Source: Desulfobacterales bacterium
GTDB taxonomy: Bacteria > Desulfobacterota > DSM-4660 > Desulfatiglandales > Desulfatiglandaceae
Length of the DNA stretch: 6,282 nucleotides
Assembly (NCBI GenBank): GCA_022013615.1
Contig: JAKLQB010000142.1
Coordinates: 1 to 6,282 of the forward strand
Direction of reading: 5' to 3'
Below, one piece after another: positions 5,797 through 6,282 of this stretch. Both the position numbers and the translations under genes were made by a program. Under the pieces are notes generated by a model, which had not been told where the DNA came from, did not search any database, and saw only the letters and a program-made list of their open reading frames with translations. Within the stretch, counting starts at the first letter, position 1. Every line of letters starts with the position of its first letter.

Positions 5797-5977
5797 GGAA
5801 TGATGGAATGATGGAATAGTGTAAAGTCGAAGATCCCGACTTTAGCGGGATTGATTTTAAAATGAGATTAACCCTTTATTAGCTATATGCTTACATGTCA
5901 AGAGGACCTTTGCCAATAATCCAATATACCAACTTCCCAAAACCGATTATTCCATCATTCCATTATTCCACTATTCC
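5797..5977. repeat. Inverted pair of 8-nt tandem arrays (GGAATRRT units) around a 125-bp spacer
   Basis: The left arm, 5797-5820, is three units: GGAATGAT, GGAATGAT, GGAATAGT. On the opposite strand the right arm, 5946-5977, is four units: GGAATAGT, GGAATAAT, GGAATGAT, GGAATAAT. The best alignment of the arms matches 22 of 24 positions. The spacer 5821-5945 holds one GC-rich hairpin (5834-5850). The element is between sufC and the right-edge gene, which are on the same strand. Confidence 0.85.
5834..5850. repeat. GC-rich hairpin TCCCG-N7-CGGGA, copy 2 of 3
   Basis: TCCCG pairs with CGGGA around ACTTTAG; with the flanking A and T the stem is 6 bp. It has the same ends as the hairpin at 3600-3615 and lies within the spacer of the 8-nt array dyad. 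Confidence 0.65.
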
Positions 5978-6078
5978 AATTGTGAGCGGAGCGAACTAAG
6001 TTCATCTTACAAAACAAGGAACCGGTTTGACAAGTGCGAAGTGTAATTGCGGAACCAATAGAATCTCACAACCCGGAA

Positions 6079-6095
6079 TCCTGCTTTCAGCGGGA
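6079..6095. repeat. GC-rich hairpin TCCTGC-TTTCA-GCGGGA, copy 3 of 3
   Basis: A 6-bp stem with one T-G pair closes a TTTCA loop. It shares the stem theme of copies 1 and 2 and the TTT-A loop of copy 2. It lies 29 bp past the stop of the right-edge gene, so on the minus strand it could help end that transcript, though no good T run follows. Confidence 0.55.
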
Positions 6096-6123
6096 AACCC
6101 GGAAACTTGTGAACGCCTACTAT

Positions 6124-6282
6124 TTATGAATGGGGTGTAAACAGATACTCAAGGGAGTTCAAGCTGTAATATATCTGCATGGACAGCATCTGGGCATAGG
6201 AGTTGAGTATATTGATCGCGTTTTTGTCGGCATCCTTCTCCACCAGATTGCTGATGCGTGCCATGAACCCCTCATTCACCGC
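6124..6282 (-). CDS. C-terminal 52 residues of an unidentified protein (cut by right edge)
   Basis: The minus-strand frame is open from the window edge to a TAA at 6126-6124. It begins AVNEGFMARISNLVEKDADK and ends NSLEYLFTPHS. I do not recognise the family. The visible part looks helical, with alternating charged and hydrophobic residues and a Tyr/Leu/Met-rich end (NSYAQMLSMQIYYSLNSLEY). Codon use is ordinary and the frame is free of stops for 52 codons, supporting a real gene. There is no sign of it being the Rrf2/IscR regulator that often precedes sufC. The ATG at the seventh codon has AATGAGGGG before it, so a very short gene starting there cannot be fully excluded, but a longer gene cut by the edge is more likely. 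Confidence 0.6.
   Translation of the reverse strand, partial: AVNEGFMARISNLVEKDADKNAINILNSYAQMLSMQIYYSLNSLEYLFTPHS

Larger units (their letters stand above)
5673..6123. other. 451-bp gap upstream of sufC with repeats and no convincing gene
   Basis: I see no supportable gene here. The stretch holds the 8-nt array dyad (5797-5820 and 5946-5977), two copies of the GC-rich hairpin (5834-5850, 6079-6095), and a small stem TGAGGC/GCCTCA at 5769-5791. The sufC promoter should lie here. A perfect minus-strand TTGACA is at 5896-5901, but the best 17-nt-spaced partner is only TAAAGG, so I do not call a promoter. No clear IscR/Rrf2-type operator was found by eye. The long gap is unusual beside the 22-bp and 31-bp gaps elsewhere in the window. 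Confidence 0.6.

Noticed and set aside
5978..5990. AATTGTGAGCGGA, identical to the first 13 bases of the E. coli lac operator
   Set aside because: The other half of the operator dyad is missing and nothing nearby suggests a LacI-type system; it follows directly on the end of the repeat arm.

Overview
The window reads as a gene-dense piece of a bacterial chromosome, most likely from an anaerobe of the Desulfobacterota (old Deltaproteobacteria). This rests on a two-gene SufC-SufB-type Fe-S scaffold with no cysteine desulfurase beside it, a MEMO-family (AmmeMemoRadiSam B) protein, a soluble two-component pair, and AT-leaning intergenic gaps holding short iterated repeats of a kind I associate with that group. 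The assignment is inference; no rRNA or tRNA is present to confirm it.

Layout, left to right. 1-69 (-): the first 23 codons of a small unidentified protein, cut by the left edge. 70-332: a divergent promoter region holding one arm of a 17-bp perfect inverted repeat (other arm at 1-17) and a good sigma-70 promoter for the next gene. 333-851 (+): a receiver-domain response regulator with a tryptophan-rich, non-DNA-binding-looking tail. 883-1764 (-): a soluble histidine kinase, convergent with the regulator. 1787-2647 (-): a MEMO-family protein, 22 bp upstream of the kinase and probably cotranscribed with it. 2667-2736: an inverted pair of 7-nt tandem arrays. 2840-3460 (+): a small site-2-protease-type M50 membrane metalloprotease. 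3461-3696: a gap with a second 7-nt array dyad and a hairpin. 3697-4923 and 4911-5672 (-): sufB-like and sufC genes, overlapping by 13 bp in the order sufC then sufB. 5673-6123: a 451-bp gap with a third dyad (8-nt units) and two hairpins. 6124-6282 (-): the C-terminal 52 residues of an unidentified protein.

How it fits together. SufC and the SufB-like protein form a minimal ATPase-scaffold system for Fe-S cluster assembly. The regulator and kinase carry all the core phosphorelay residues, sit end to end, and could be a cognate pair; the kinase has no visible sensor domain and is expressed behind a putative metal-binding MEMO protein. The M50 protease stands alone between the two minus-strand units. 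The least explained material is between genes: three gaps each hold an inverted pair of short tandem arrays with different unit sequences, two of the gaps also carry a repeated GC-rich hairpin, and the left end carries the 17-bp inverted repeat that includes a promoter -35 box.
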